In this document: one piece after another, positions 50,481-58,509 of the stretch | Layout: each line of letters begins with the position of its first letter | Numbering within the stretch: the first letter of the stretch is position 1 | Assembly (NCBI GenBank): GCA_021773335.1 | Contig: JAJFKG010000057.1 | Span: 62,001-126,000 of the forward strand | Direction: 5' to 3' | DNA length: 64,000 bases | Source: Gammaproteobacteria bacterium | Lineage (GTDB): Bacteria > Pseudomonadota > Gammaproteobacteria > JAJFKG01 | Notes under the pieces: model-generated | What the model was told of the DNA's origin: nothing | Databases searched by the model: none | The model's input: the letters and a program-made list of their open reading frames with translations, nothing else | Program-made: the position numbers and the translations under genes

Positions 50481-52250
50481 CTACTCCGACCCCGGCTCGA
50501 TGCGGAACTCGATGTTGTTACGTTCCAACAGTGTCCCGGTCGCCTGGTACAGCCGGGCGATGGCGTTGTGGTAATCGGTCAGGGCCTGGGCCTCCTGGAC
50601 CTCTGCGTCGGCGAGGCGCTCCTGCGTCGACAGCTTCTGATTGATCAGGAACTGCGGCGTCAGCGCCACCCCCGACGCCTCCTGCACCTCGATCGCACGC
50701 AGGCTGTCTGCCGCCGCACGCCTCGCCGCACGGGTCGCGCCGATCAGCTCGTAGGACGTCTGTACGTTGCGCAGCGCGGTCTTGACCTCCAGCACCACGT
50801 CCTGGCCCTGACGCTGATACACCAGCGCTGTAGCCCGGCGTTCCAGTTGGCGCTGGCGGTAGAGCCCCTGCGCCTGGCGGTTGCCGATCGGCATCTCGAA
50901 CTGGGCGCCGAGGATGTAGTCGATGAAGTCGCCCTCGCCCAACTCCCCAAACGCCTCCTGCCCGTTGCCGATCGCCACACCGTTGAACTGAGCAACCGCC
51001 GCGAGGTTCAACAGCGGCAGCCTGGCGTTGTCGGCGACGCGCTGGCGGACCGAGGCGTCCTTGATGTCCAGCAGTGCGATCTGCATCTCCGGCCGATGGC
51101 GAAGGGCCGTGGTCACCATGTCCAACAGGCTGAACCGGATCGGCTCATCGGTCGGTAAATCGACCGTCATAATCAGGGTCTCGTCCGCCAGGGGGAGCGA
51201 GGGCGAGTTGATCAGCCGCTTGAGCTGGTCCGAGGCGTTGCGGACATCGGCCCGGGCACGGATCACATCCGCGCGGTGCAGCTCGACGAAACTGTTGGCC
51301 TCGGTGATCTCGACCGGGCTGGCGTCGTAGCCACGCCTTTCGATCAGTCGGTCGCGGTCATGGGTCGAACGCTCGAGCAGGCGGGTGCGGATCAATAGCT
51401 GGTGATGGGCAAACACCAGGCCCCAGTAGCCTTGCTCGACCCGGGCCGCGACGTCCAGCAGCCTCTGACGTAGAAGCTGCGCCTCGGCCATCCGGTCGTT
51501 CTGCGACAGCACGATGTTCGACCGGTTGATGTCCGACCCGAAGTTGCGCAACAAAGGCTGCTGGAGGTTGACCAGCACATCCGAGTCATAGAACTTTGGC
51601 ACGCCGAAGACCGAGGGCACCGCCTCGTTGCGGTTGAGGTCGGCCTGGACCGTGATCTGCCCGCCGGAGATCAGCGGCTTTCGTATCCCCGTGCTCAGTT
51701 GCACGTCCTCGCGTTTGGTGTTGCCGCTGAGCCCCGGGACAAACCCGCCGGGCTGGGGCGTATCCAGCTTGCTGTAGTTGATGTTGGTGAAGAACGTGGC
51801 GTCGAAGACGGCCTTGGCCTGCGTGATCCGAGATTCGCTGATCGCCGGGGTCATCCGCGCGACCTTCAGGTCCAGGTTGTTCTTCACCGCCAGCGCGACC
51901 GCTTCCTGCAGCGACAGCTTCACGCCGGTTTCATCATTAATGCCCTGCAGGTCCGGGCCGAAGTCCTGCCCACGGTCCTTGTAGGCCGACATCCCGCTCA
52001 TCCCGTCCAGCTCGGCGCGGCGGTCGTCGCTGAGCTCCGACTCGACATCGCTGGGAACCCGGCTGAGCTCAACGACCTGCGCCGAAGACACCGCCGACAG
52101 GTGCGCCCGGTGCGCCGCGATCATCGATTCACGCAGCGCCTGCTCGGGCGTGCGCGCCATCGGGCTCTGGCACCCGACCAGCCACAGCGCCGTTGCCGAC
52201 GCGAGGCCAAAGCACACCCAGCCCGCCTGCTTATGCCGATTCTTTTGCAT
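50481..52250 (-). CDS. TolC-family outer membrane efflux lipoprotein
   Basis: A 589-residue protein with a lipobox (A-L-W-L-V-G-C-Q-S) after a short basic N-terminus, so it is probably lipidated at the Cys. The mature part has two long coiled-coil and beta-strand halves of the OEP family (L-S-L-Q-E-A-V-A-L-A-V-K-N-N and M-V-T-T-A-L-R-H-R-P-E-M). Such proteins form the outer channel of efflux or type I secretion. No pump or adaptor gene is adjacent. ATG 52250 is preferred over upstream in-frame codons because the signal peptide starts here and a TATGAT lies nine bases before it. Confidence 0.85.
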   Translation of the reverse strand: MQKNRHKQAGWVCFGLASATALWLVGCQSPMARTPEQALRESMIAAHRAHLSAVSSAQVVELSRVPSDVESELSDDRRAELDGMSGMSAYKDRGQDFGPDLQGINDETGVKLSLQEAVALAVKNNLDLKVARMTPAISESRITQAKAVFDATFFTNINYSKLDTPQPGGFVPGLSGNTKREDVQLSTGIRKPLISGGQITVQADLNRNEAVPSVFGVPKFYDSDVLVNLQQPLLRNFGSDINRSNIVLSQNDRMAEAQLLRQRLLDVAARVEQGYWGLVFAHHQLLIRTRLLERSTHDRDRLIERRGYDASPVEITEANSFVELHRADVIRARADVRNASDQLKRLINSPSLPLADETLIMTVDLPTDEPIRFSLLDMVTTALRHRPEMQIALLDIKDASVRQRVADNARLPLLNLAAVAQFNGVAIGNGQEAFGELGEGDFIDYILGAQFEMPIGNRQAQGLYRQRQLERRATALVYQRQGQDVVLEVKTALRNVQTSYELIGATRAARRAAADSLRAIEVQEASGVALTPQFLINQKLSTQERLADAEVQEAQALTDYHNAIARLYQATGTLLERNNIEFRIEPGSE

Positions 52251-52259
52251 GGAAAAGGG

Positions 52260-52265
52260 ATCATA
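52260..52265 (-). promoter_or_regulatory. TATGAT -10 element of the TolC-like gene
   Basis: On the minus strand TATGAT sits nine bases before the ATG 52250. The predicted leader is only about 2-3 bases. Confidence 0.4.
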
Positions 52266-52348
52266 CGCCCCTATCGACGCCGACGCCAACCCCCGACGTA
52301 CGGCGTACGGCAGCGGCCCGGCCCGTGGCCCAGCCCGCCCGCGGCTGC

Positions 52349-52354
52349 TACAAT
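52349..52354 (+). promoter_or_regulatory. TACAAT -10 element upstream of leuC
   Basis: Context GGCTGCTACAATGCC, as at 37607 and 15628. It gives a leuC leader of about 95 bases. No clear -35. Confidence 0.4.
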
Positions 52355-52455
52355 GCCTCGCTCGGTGCGGCACCCCGGGAGCAGACCCCAGCCCCGATGC
52401 CGCCCGGTAAACACCAGCATAAAACGCGATTACAACGACACAGGACCGATACGCC

Positions 52456-53871
52456 ATGCCCAGACCCATGACCATGACCGAGAAGATCTTCGCCGCACAT
52501 GCTGGCAAGGATGATGTCAAGCCCGGCGACAACGTCTGGGTCGATGTCGATGTCCTCATGACACACGACGTCTGCGGCCCCGGCACCATCGGGATCTTCA
52601 AAAAGGAGTTCGGCCAAGACGCCCAGGTCTGGAACAAGGACGCCCTGGTCATCATCCCCGACCACTACATCTTCACCGCGGATGAGAAGTGCCACCGCAA
52701 CGTCCAGACCCTCCGCGACTTCGTCAAGGAGCAGGGGCTCAAGTACTACTACGACCCCGACTTTTTGAATACCGAAGAGGGCTCGGGCTTTCCTAACCCC
52801 TACCGCGACCCGACCAAGACCAACTACAAGGGCGTCTGCCACAAGGCACTCCCTGAAGAAGGCCACTGCCGGCCAGGCGAGATCATGCTCGGCACCGACA
52901 GCCATACCTGCACCGCCGGCGCGTTCGGCCAGTTCGCCTCAGGGGTCGGCAACACCGACGCCGCGTTCACGCTCGGCACAGGCAAGACCTGGCTCAAGGT
53001 CCCCCCGACCATGAAGTTCACCTTCCATGGCTCGATCCCCCCGTACCTCACCGCCAAGGACCTGATCCTCGCGGTCATCGGTGAGATCGGCGTTGCCGGC
53101 GCAACCTATAAGACCATGTACTTCACGGGCGAAGGCATCACGTCGTTGTCCTTAGAAGACCGCATGACCCTGACCAACATGGCCATCGAGGCAGGCGGCA
53201 AGAACGGCGTCTGCGATGTCGACGAGAAAACCCTCGCCTACGTCCGAGCCCGCTCCACCAAGCCTAACTGGACCGTCTATAAGGACGACCCCGACGCCGA
53301 GTACTGCTACGAACACGAATGGGACCTTGGCACGATGGAACCCATGGTCGCCAAGCCACACAGCCCAGACAACAAAGACACCGCCCGCAACTGCAGCGAC
53401 GTCCAACTCGACCGGGCCTACATCGGATCCTGCACCGGCGGGAAGATCACCGACATGATCTTCGCCGCCGCGCTCTTCCAGGGTAAAAAGGTCAAGATCC
53501 CCACCTTCGTCGTCCCCGGCTCCACCGAGGTCCACGCCGACATGCTCCGCCTGAACGTCACCGGCGAACCCAAATCCGACGGCGAAGAGAGCATCTACGA
53601 CATCTTCGTCAACGCCGGCTGCCAGATGAGCGCCAGTAGCTGCGCCGCCTGCCTGGGCGGGCCCAAGGACACCTTTGGCCGACTCAACGAGCCCATCAAC
53701 TGCATCTCCACCACCAACCGAAACTTCCCCGGCCGCATGGGCCACAAGGAAGCCGGCGTCTACCTGGCGAGCCCGTTGACCGTTGCCGCATCCGCCCTGA
53801 CTGGGCACATCACCGATCCGCGGGAGTTTGTCAGCGAACCCATCGCGACGGGGTCGGCTGGGGTGGTGTAA
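52456..53871 (+). CDS. leuC: 3-isopropylmalate dehydratase large subunit (LeuC-type)
   Basis: A 471-residue aconitase-superfamily protein. The 4Fe-4S cluster residues are in D-R-A-Y-I-G-S-C-T-G-G and S-S-C-A-A-C-L-G-G. The substrate-binding G-T-D-S-H-T-C-T-A-G-A and N-R-N-F-P-G-R-M-G-H are typical. It isomerises 2- to 3-isopropylmalate in leucine synthesis with LeuD; homoaconitase activity cannot be excluded. No leuD follows: the next gene is a low-GC foreign one starting nine bases after the stop. A decayed copy of the leuC 3' end occurs at 54952-55035. Confidence 0.9.
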   Translation: MPRPMTMTEKIFAAHAGKDDVKPGDNVWVDVDVLMTHDVCGPGTIGIFKKEFGQDAQVWNKDALVIIPDHYIFTADEKCHRNVQTLRDFVKEQGLKYYYDPDFLNTEEGSGFPNPYRDPTKTNYKGVCHKALPEEGHCRPGEIMLGTDSHTCTAGAFGQFASGVGNTDAAFTLGTGKTWLKVPPTMKFTFHGSIPPYLTAKDLILAVIGEIGVAGATYKTMYFTGEGITSLSLEDRMTLTNMAIEAGGKNGVCDVDEKTLAYVRARSTKPNWTVYKDDPDAEYCYEHEWDLGTMEPMVAKPHSPDNKDTARNCSDVQLDRAYIGSCTGGKITDMIFAAALFQGKKVKIPTFVVPGSTEVHADMLRLNVTGEPKSDGEESIYDIFVNAGCQMSASSCAACLGGPKDTFGRLNEPINCISTTNRNFPGRMGHKEAGVYLASPLTVAASALTGHITDPREFVSEPIATGSAGVV

Positions 53872-53880
53872 ACTTTGGGA

Positions 53881-54843
53881 ATGCCCGAAGACTATACAGT
53901 TCCTGTAAAAGCACTTTTATTCGAGGTTGATCAGCCTGATTTTGACAAGCTTATTAGCAGTCTAGGCGAACTTCTCGATAAAGTTGTTTCGATGGGTACG
54001 CATCTTGTTCGTTGGCAAACCGATCCCAGTTTAGACTCACCATCAGCTATCCATAGAAGCTCTCAATATCTGTTATCTCTGCACCTTGTTGAGCAGATAG
54101 ATGCTATTGCAAACTTGGTTCGGCAAGGCCTATCAGAGCCATGCAAACTTGTTCTTCGAGCGATGATTGAGTCAATGTTAGGCATCGCATACATGCACGA
54201 AAGTGATGTTGTGCAAAGGGGCTTGTCATACCATGTAGGGCACATACACGAGCAAACTGCCTGGTTTCGGAAACTGGATCCCGATACGCAAGAAGGGATG
54301 CAATATAAAGCGAAACTCGACCGTAACTTTTGCAAGATCAATTTGTCGATAAGTCCCGAAGTTGCCCGTGTTGAGGTGGAAAAGTATATGGCAATACTAT
54401 CACGGGATGAGTTTTCGCCAATTGAAGCAGCGTGGCAAGAGACGAAGAAAAAGCAACGTCGAAGACCAGCGTGGTATTCATTATTCGATGGGCCCCGTAA
54501 TGTTGGTGACCTGGCTGATCATTTGCGCCGGTCAGCTTGGTATGAGGGGCTTTACCGTATCTGGTCGGCGGATATTCATGCAACAGATTCTTTGGGCAAC
54601 ATTATCCGTGGTCCTACGAATCAAAAGGGGATTAGGCCTATTAGGCATCCTGAAGGCATTGAGACTATAACTTGCCATGCTATCAGTATTGCACTGGATG
54701 CCTACCGTGTGATTATTGAATCGGTGGTCCCTGGAAAACGAGATGAGTTTCTCAGATGGTATGTTGAACACATACAAAAAAGCTATATGACTATCGCCGG
54801 GGAGAAACTAGTCACTGTAAATTTTATGGATCAAAATGAGTAA
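53881..54843 (+). CDS. DUF5677-like protein of foreign origin
   Basis: A 320-residue helical protein. The conserved-looking core L-V-L-R-A-M-I-E-S-M-L-G-I-A-Y-M, a later H-V-G-H-I-H-E and W-S-A-D-I-H-A-T recall the DUF5677 family of accessory, possibly phage-defence-linked proteins; this is a motif-based guess. Base composition is clearly low (about 40-48% GC in sampled lines, against >60% in leuC). The gene starts nine bases after the leuC stop. These facts suggest recent transfer. The next 20 bases lead into the yhbY-leuC scar. Confidence 0.6.
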   Translation: MPEDYTVPVKALLFEVDQPDFDKLISSLGELLDKVVSMGTHLVRWQTDPSLDSPSAIHRSSQYLLSLHLVEQIDAIANLVRQGLSEPCKLVLRAMIESMLGIAYMHESDVVQRGLSYHVGHIHEQTAWFRKLDPDTQEGMQYKAKLDRNFCKINLSISPEVARVEVEKYMAILSRDEFSPIEAAWQETKKKQRRRPAWYSLFDGPRNVGDLADHLRRSAWYEGLYRIWSADIHATDSLGNIIRGPTNQKGIRPIRHPEGIETITCHAISIALDAYRVIIESVVPGKRDEFLRWYVEHIQKSYMTIAGEKLVTVNFMDQNE

Positions 54844-54859
54844 TATTGGATCGAAGGTT

Positions 54860-54964
54860 GTGACATTAACCGGTAAACAGAAACGTCTCTTCAAACAACG
54901 CGGCCAGAGCCTGGCTGACGGGTGTCAGTTTGGTAAAACGCGGCTGGGGCGGCGTCAGCGTTGA
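54860..54964 (+). pseudogene. Duplicated yhbY 5' fragment
   Basis: A 34-codon frame (GTG start) that matches the N-terminus of the intact yhbY at 56010. From Q-K-R-L to R-L, 19 of 23 residues agree (Q-K-R-L-F-K-Q-R-G-Q-S-L-A-D-G-C-Q-F-G-K-T-R-L against the intact copy). It stops at 54962 within the leuC-like fragment. The leader bases before the two copies do not match. Confidence 0.85.
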
Positions 54965-55035
54965 TGGGGTATATCACTGGCCTGCAGGGGTTTGTGGGTG
55001 AGGGGATTGCGATGGGGTTGGCTGGGGTGGTGTGA
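54952..55035 (+). pseudogene. Duplicated leuC 3' fragment
   Basis: A 28-codon stretch (in a different frame from the yhbY fragment) that matches the last 27 residues and stop of leuC: 17 of 27 agree, including A-S-A-L, G-x-I-T, F-V, E-x-I-A and the final A-G-V-V. It overlaps the end of the yhbY fragment by 13 bases, so the junction lies near 54950-54964. Confidence 0.8.
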
Positions 55036-55052
55036 ACACGACTGATATTCTC

Positions 55053-55097
55053 CGCTAAGCCGCAAGCGGCCCTTCTCTAGCCGCTTGCGGCTTAGCG
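55053..55097. repeat. REP palindrome pair, left of the RAYT gene
   Basis: CGCTAAGCCGCAAGCGGC (55053-55070), nine bases, then its exact reverse complement (55080-55097). Each half is itself a small hairpin (GCCGC-AA-GCGGC). The unit ends 22 bases before the RAYT ATG. Confidence 0.92.
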
Positions 55098-55119
55098 CAC
55101 ATTACCTCACAATCCCATC

Positions 55120-55773
55120 ATGTCCGGCCAACCCATCGTCCTCGCGTATCACATCATGTGGACGCTCTACGGCTGGTGGCTCCCCAACGATCCGCGCGGC
55201 TCCACCTCACATACCATCCGCAACGACCTCATCGCCGAACTGGGCGACCTGCACCTCGGCCGCAAACAATTCCAACCCGCCAGCCACGACCTGCGTGCGT
55301 TCTACAACCAGGCCGCCACCGCTCTCAAACACGAACTACAACAGTTCACGCGCGAACAATTCCACTTCGTTGCCCAAGCCTTCAGTGAAACCATCACCAA
55401 GCACAAGTACACCTGTTACGCCTGCGCCGTCATGCCAGACCACATCCACATCCTGATCCGCCGCCACCGTGACCAGGCCGAAGACATGCTCAGCAACCTC
55501 CAATCCGAAAGCCGCTCGCGGCTTAGCGAACTTGCACTGCGTCCCTTAGCCCACCCCACATGGACCCGTGGCGGCTGGAAAGTCTTCCTAGACCATCCCG
55601 ACGACATCCAACGCACAATCCGTTACATCGAAAACAACCCATTGAAAATGCGCCTCCCCGCCCAGCACTGGGGATTCGTGCAAACATACGACAACTGGCC
55701 CCTCCACGACGGCCACTCACCGAATTCCCCCTACGTCAAAGCCCTGAAAGGTGCCCGCCGGTATCCGCGCTAA
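55120..55773 (+). CDS. REP-associated tyrosine transposase (RAYT, Y1/IS200-type)
   Basis: A 217-residue HUH transposase of the IS200/RAYT type. The N-terminal L-A-Y-H-I-M-W-T-L-Y-G, the HUH motif M-P-D-H-I-H-I-L-I and the late Tyr in I-R-Y-I-E-N-N-P-L-K are all family marks. RAYTs nick and move single-stranded REP palindromes, which flank the gene here. The stop codon (TAA at 55771-55773) is part of the right REP. A third, slightly changed REP copy (55511-55528) lies inside the coding frame, read as S-R-S-R-L-S-E-L. The codon use is near the genome average. Confidence 0.92.
   Translation: MSGQPIVLAYHIMWTLYGWWLPNDPRGSTSHTIRNDLIAELGDLHLGRKQFQPASHDLRAFYNQAATALKHELQQFTREQFHFVAQAFSETITKHKYTCYACAVMPDHIHILIRRHRDQAEDMLSNLQSESRSRLSELALRPLAHPTWTRGGWKVFLDHPDDIQRTIRYIENNPLKMRLPAQHWGFVQTYDNWPLHDGHSPNSPYVKALKGARRYPR
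55511..55528 (+). repeat. REP-like copy inside the RAYT coding sequence
   Basis: GCCGCTCGCGGCTTAGCG differs at one position (T to C) from the REP arm GCCGCTTGCGGCTTAGCG found at both ends. It is read in frame. Confidence 0.85.
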
Positions 55774-55835
55774 GCCGCAAGCGGCGGCAAGAGACGGGCA
55801 ATGATGGCTTGTTTGTGGCCGCTTGCGGCTTAGCG
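55768..55835. repeat. REP palindrome pair, right of the RAYT gene
   Basis: CGCTAAGCCGCAAGCGGC (55768-55785) and its exact reverse complement (55818-55835), with a 32-base spacer instead of 9 at the left. The first arm supplies the RAYT stop codon. Confidence 0.92.
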
Positions 55836-56009
55836 GACAACCCCTACCCACCACCACCCGAAAATTAGTCGGCGATCAGACCTCAATGAGAAGCTAGGAT
55901 GTGGTGTAGTAACAGTTGAATATCACGCAATTAATACAGGCCGTCTATTCAACCTACAATACCAAGCTACCTACCCCTTTAATTAATCTGATACAACGAT
56001 ATATTCCCT

Positions 56010-56345
56010 ATGCCCCTATCCCCCCAACAAAAACGTCTCCTCAAACAACGCGGCCAGACCCTCGCTGACGGCTGTCAGTTGGGCAAAGCCCGCTTGACCG
56101 ACGAGTTTCTCGATCACCTCAACGGGCTGCTGGACCGGGATGAGCTGGTCAAGATGCGGTTTGCTGAGCTGGAAGGCTCGGCGAGGAAAGAATTGGCCAA
56201 GGCGGTGAGTGAGGCGGTGAACGCGGAGTGTGTGCAGGTGGTGGGGCGGACGGTGCTGATGTACCGCAAGGGCCGGAAGGTGAAGAAGAAGGCGAAGGGT
56301 CGGAATCCGGGAAGTCCGGGGGCGGGGGCGGGGGCGGGGGATTAG
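56010..56345 (+). CDS. yhbY: YhbY/CRS1-type RNA-binding protein
   Basis: A 111-residue CRM-domain protein. The signature Q-K-R-L-L-K-Q-R-G-Q-T-L, G-C-Q-L-G-K (replacing the usual G-K-x-G-L loop) and later V-V-G-R-T-V-L-M-Y-R match YhbY, which binds 23S rRNA precursors during 50S assembly. The C-terminus is a Lys-rich tail then a Gly-rich end. A TATATT lies near the ATG. The first ~28 codons are duplicated at 54860. The 174 bases before the gene are AT-rich. Confidence 0.9.
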   Translation: MPLSPQQKRLLKQRGQTLADGCQLGKARLTDEFLDHLNGLLDRDELVKMRFAELEGSARKELAKAVSEAVNAECVQVVGRTVLMYRKGRKVKKKAKGRNPGSPGAGAGAGD

Positions 56346-56403
56346 GTTTTCGGGGCTGAGGGGGGAGAAGATGCGCTTGTGTCGTGTATTGCCCCCGCCA
56401 TCA

Positions 56404-56868
56404 TCACGGGTCGCTAACGTCATGCGCTTCATGCGTCACCGGGGCAATCTGTGCGCCGCACTCGGGGCAGGCGGTCGATTCGTCGGGGGTGCCGCGGAGG
56501 TCGTAACGGCATATTAGACAAGCGCTGGATCTTAGACCAATACGATTAAGTTCTTGATGAATCCATCGTTTGCGACATCTGACATGAATAGGTATCGCCA
56601 GTTCCAATAAGACTACCATCAAAGGCGCAAGCACGATGAATTCGATGATCGTCATTACGGTGCTTTGCGGAATCAGGTATTCGTAGCACAAGAACAATCC
56701 AATCAAAAGGAATATCCCAGGAATGGCTACTGCACAGTATGGCAGACAAAAGTACGATTGCTTCCAGCTATCAAATGCTAATTGCTTCCACTGATGCTCT
56801 GGAAGGTTTGACAACTCTGGAAAAATTTTGTTGTATCGCCACTTTCTTGAGGCACCAATCAACCACAT
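56404..56868 (-). CDS. Membrane protein with C-terminal zinc ribbon
   Basis: A 154-residue protein with two long hydrophobic helices (about residues 43-65 and 72-96), then a CxxC...CPECG zinc ribbon (C-L-I-C-R-Y-D-L-R-G-T, later C-P-E-C-G). The 'CRYDLRGTPD...CPECG' ribbon is common in planctomycete proteins of unknown function. Base composition is lower than its neighbours. It ends 36 bases from the yhbY region and its ATG is 3 bases after the acyl-CoA synthetase stop, so it may be cotranscribed with that gene. Confidence 0.7.
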   Translation of the reverse strand: MWLIGASRKWRYNKIFPELSNLPEHQWKQLAFDSWKQSYFCLPYCAVAIPGIFLLIGLFLCYEYLIPQSTVMTIIEFIVLAPLMVVLLELAIPIHVRCRKRWIHQELNRIGLRSSACLICRYDLRGTPDESTACPECGAQIAPVTHEAHDVSDP

Positions 56869-56871
56869 GGG

Positions 56872-58365
56872 CTACTCTACTTTCAATTCCCGGCGCATGA
56901 TCTTGCCGGTGGGGTTGCGGGGGAGTTGGTCCAGGTGGTGGATCTCTTTGGGGACTTTGAATTGGGCGAGTGATTCACGGCAGTGGTTGCGGAGGCTGGA
57001 CTCGTCGAATTCGGCGTCATCTTCGATCTCAACGAAGGCGATGGGGACTTCGCCGCGCATGCCGTCTTGTTTGCCGACGACGGCGGAGGCGGTGACGGCG
57101 GGGTGGGTGTTTAAGACCTCTTCGATCTCGCGGGGGAAGACGTTTTCGCCGCCGATGATGAGCATTTCTTTTTTTCGGCCGGTGATGTAGAGATAGCCAT
57201 TTTCGTCGAGTTTGCCGATGTCGCCGGTGCGGAAAGCGCGGAGGGGTTTAGATGCGCCCGGGGGGGTGATCTGTGTGATGACCTGTTGGGTCTGCTCGTC
57301 GAGCTTGTAGTAGCCCTTCATCAGGTTGGGGCCTGTGAGGATTATTTCGCCCTCTTGGTTGGGCCCCAGAGGGTTGTCGTCTGCGTCGACGATGACGTTC
57401 CCGACGCCGGGGAGCGCCGGGCCGACGGAGTGGCGTTGGTGTCGGTCGATTGTGCACCAGTTGGTGCAGGGGGAGGTCTCGGTCAGGCCGTAGCCTTCGA
57501 GGAGTTTGAGGTTGAAGCGCTCCTGGTAAGCCTCGTAGGTCGCGTCGGGCAGCGGCTCGGCACCGGAGACCGCCAGGCGGATCGACTTGAAGCTCTCGGG
57601 CCCGGCCTGCTTAACCGACAACAGCGCACCATACATCGAAGGCACCGCGATGAAGATATCCGGGCGGTGCTTCTCGATCAGCGAGACGATCTTACGCGGG
57701 ATGAAACGGGCGGTGTAGACGACCTTCGCACCGACAAGCAGGGGCATGAGCGTCAGCACGGTGAGCCCGAAGCTGTGGAACTGTGGGAGCACACCCAGGA
57801 ATGTCTCGGCCCGTGTGATGCTGGCGTGTTCGATAGCGGCCAGCGCGTTGCTGTGGATGTTGCCGTGGGTGAGCATGACGCCCTTGGGTTTGCCGGACGT
57901 GCCGGAGGTGTATAGCAGCACCGCCAGATCGTCGTCGTTTGGGTTCGGTGGCCAGCGTAGCGGTGGCAGGCCTTTGAACTTAACTTTTTCTAATTCGATA
58001 AGGCGAATCTGATCCGGGAGTTTTTCTGCTCCGCCGATGAATTCGAGCATCTGGCTGGAGGTGATGATCGTGTCGATGTCGCTGTCACCGATGACGTATT
58101 TCAACTCGTCTTCAGAGAGCAGGTAGTTCAGCGGCACAGGAACCCGCCCGGCGAGCCAGGCACCGAGGATGGCGATCGGGAAAGCCCCGCTGGTGGGGAG
58201 CATGACCCCGACGTGGCGTGCGTCGGTGGCTCGTTTGATCTCCCGGGCAACAAAAAGAGCCCCGGCCAGCAGCTTGCCGTAGGAATAAGCTTGGCGGTCG
58301 TCGATCACGGCCACACGCCGGGGGTGCTTTAACGCTTGTAAGAGGATTGGCCGCAGCAGACTCAT
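56872..58365 (-). CDS. Acyl-CoA synthetase/AMP-dependent ligase
   Basis: A 497-residue adenylate-forming enzyme. The AMP-binding P-loop is L-L-Y-T-S-G-T-S-G-K-P-K-G-V-M-L, followed by E-G-Y-G-L-T-E-T-S-P, G-D-I-G and the C-terminal hinge I-I-G-G-E-N-V-F-P-R-E-I-E and P-T-G-K-I-M-R-R. It activates a carboxylic acid (probably a fatty acid) as an acyl-AMP and forms the CoA thioester. The chain length is unknown. AGGAC precedes the ATG, and a TATCAT lies 12 bases upstream. Confidence 0.9.
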   Translation of the reverse strand: MSLLRPILLQALKHPRRVAVIDDRQAYSYGKLLAGALFVAREIKRATDARHVGVMLPTSGAFPIAILGAWLAGRVPVPLNYLLSEDELKYVIGDSDIDTIITSSQMLEFIGGAEKLPDQIRLIELEKVKFKGLPPLRWPPNPNDDDLAVLLYTSGTSGKPKGVMLTHGNIHSNALAAIEHASITRAETFLGVLPQFHSFGLTVLTLMPLLVGAKVVYTARFIPRKIVSLIEKHRPDIFIAVPSMYGALLSVKQAGPESFKSIRLAVSGAEPLPDATYEAYQERFNLKLLEGYGLTETSPCTNWCTIDRHQRHSVGPALPGVGNVIVDADDNPLGPNQEGEIILTGPNLMKGYYKLDEQTQQVITQITPPGASKPLRAFRTGDIGKLDENGYLYITGRKKEMLIIGGENVFPREIEEVLNTHPAVTASAVVGKQDGMRGEVPIAFVEIEDDAEFDESSLRNHCRESLAQFKVPKEIHHLDQLPRNPTGKIMRRELKVE

Positions 58366-58509
58366 GATGTTGTCCTATATGATAGACCCAGCCGTTGCGC
58401 TTAAACTATATCAGGCCCAGATCGGTTGGGCAGGGGGCGGTGCTGTGGAACGGTGCGAGCCGGGGGATACGTCGGGGTGTCACGCAGGGTTAGATCAGGG
58501 ATAACAAAG

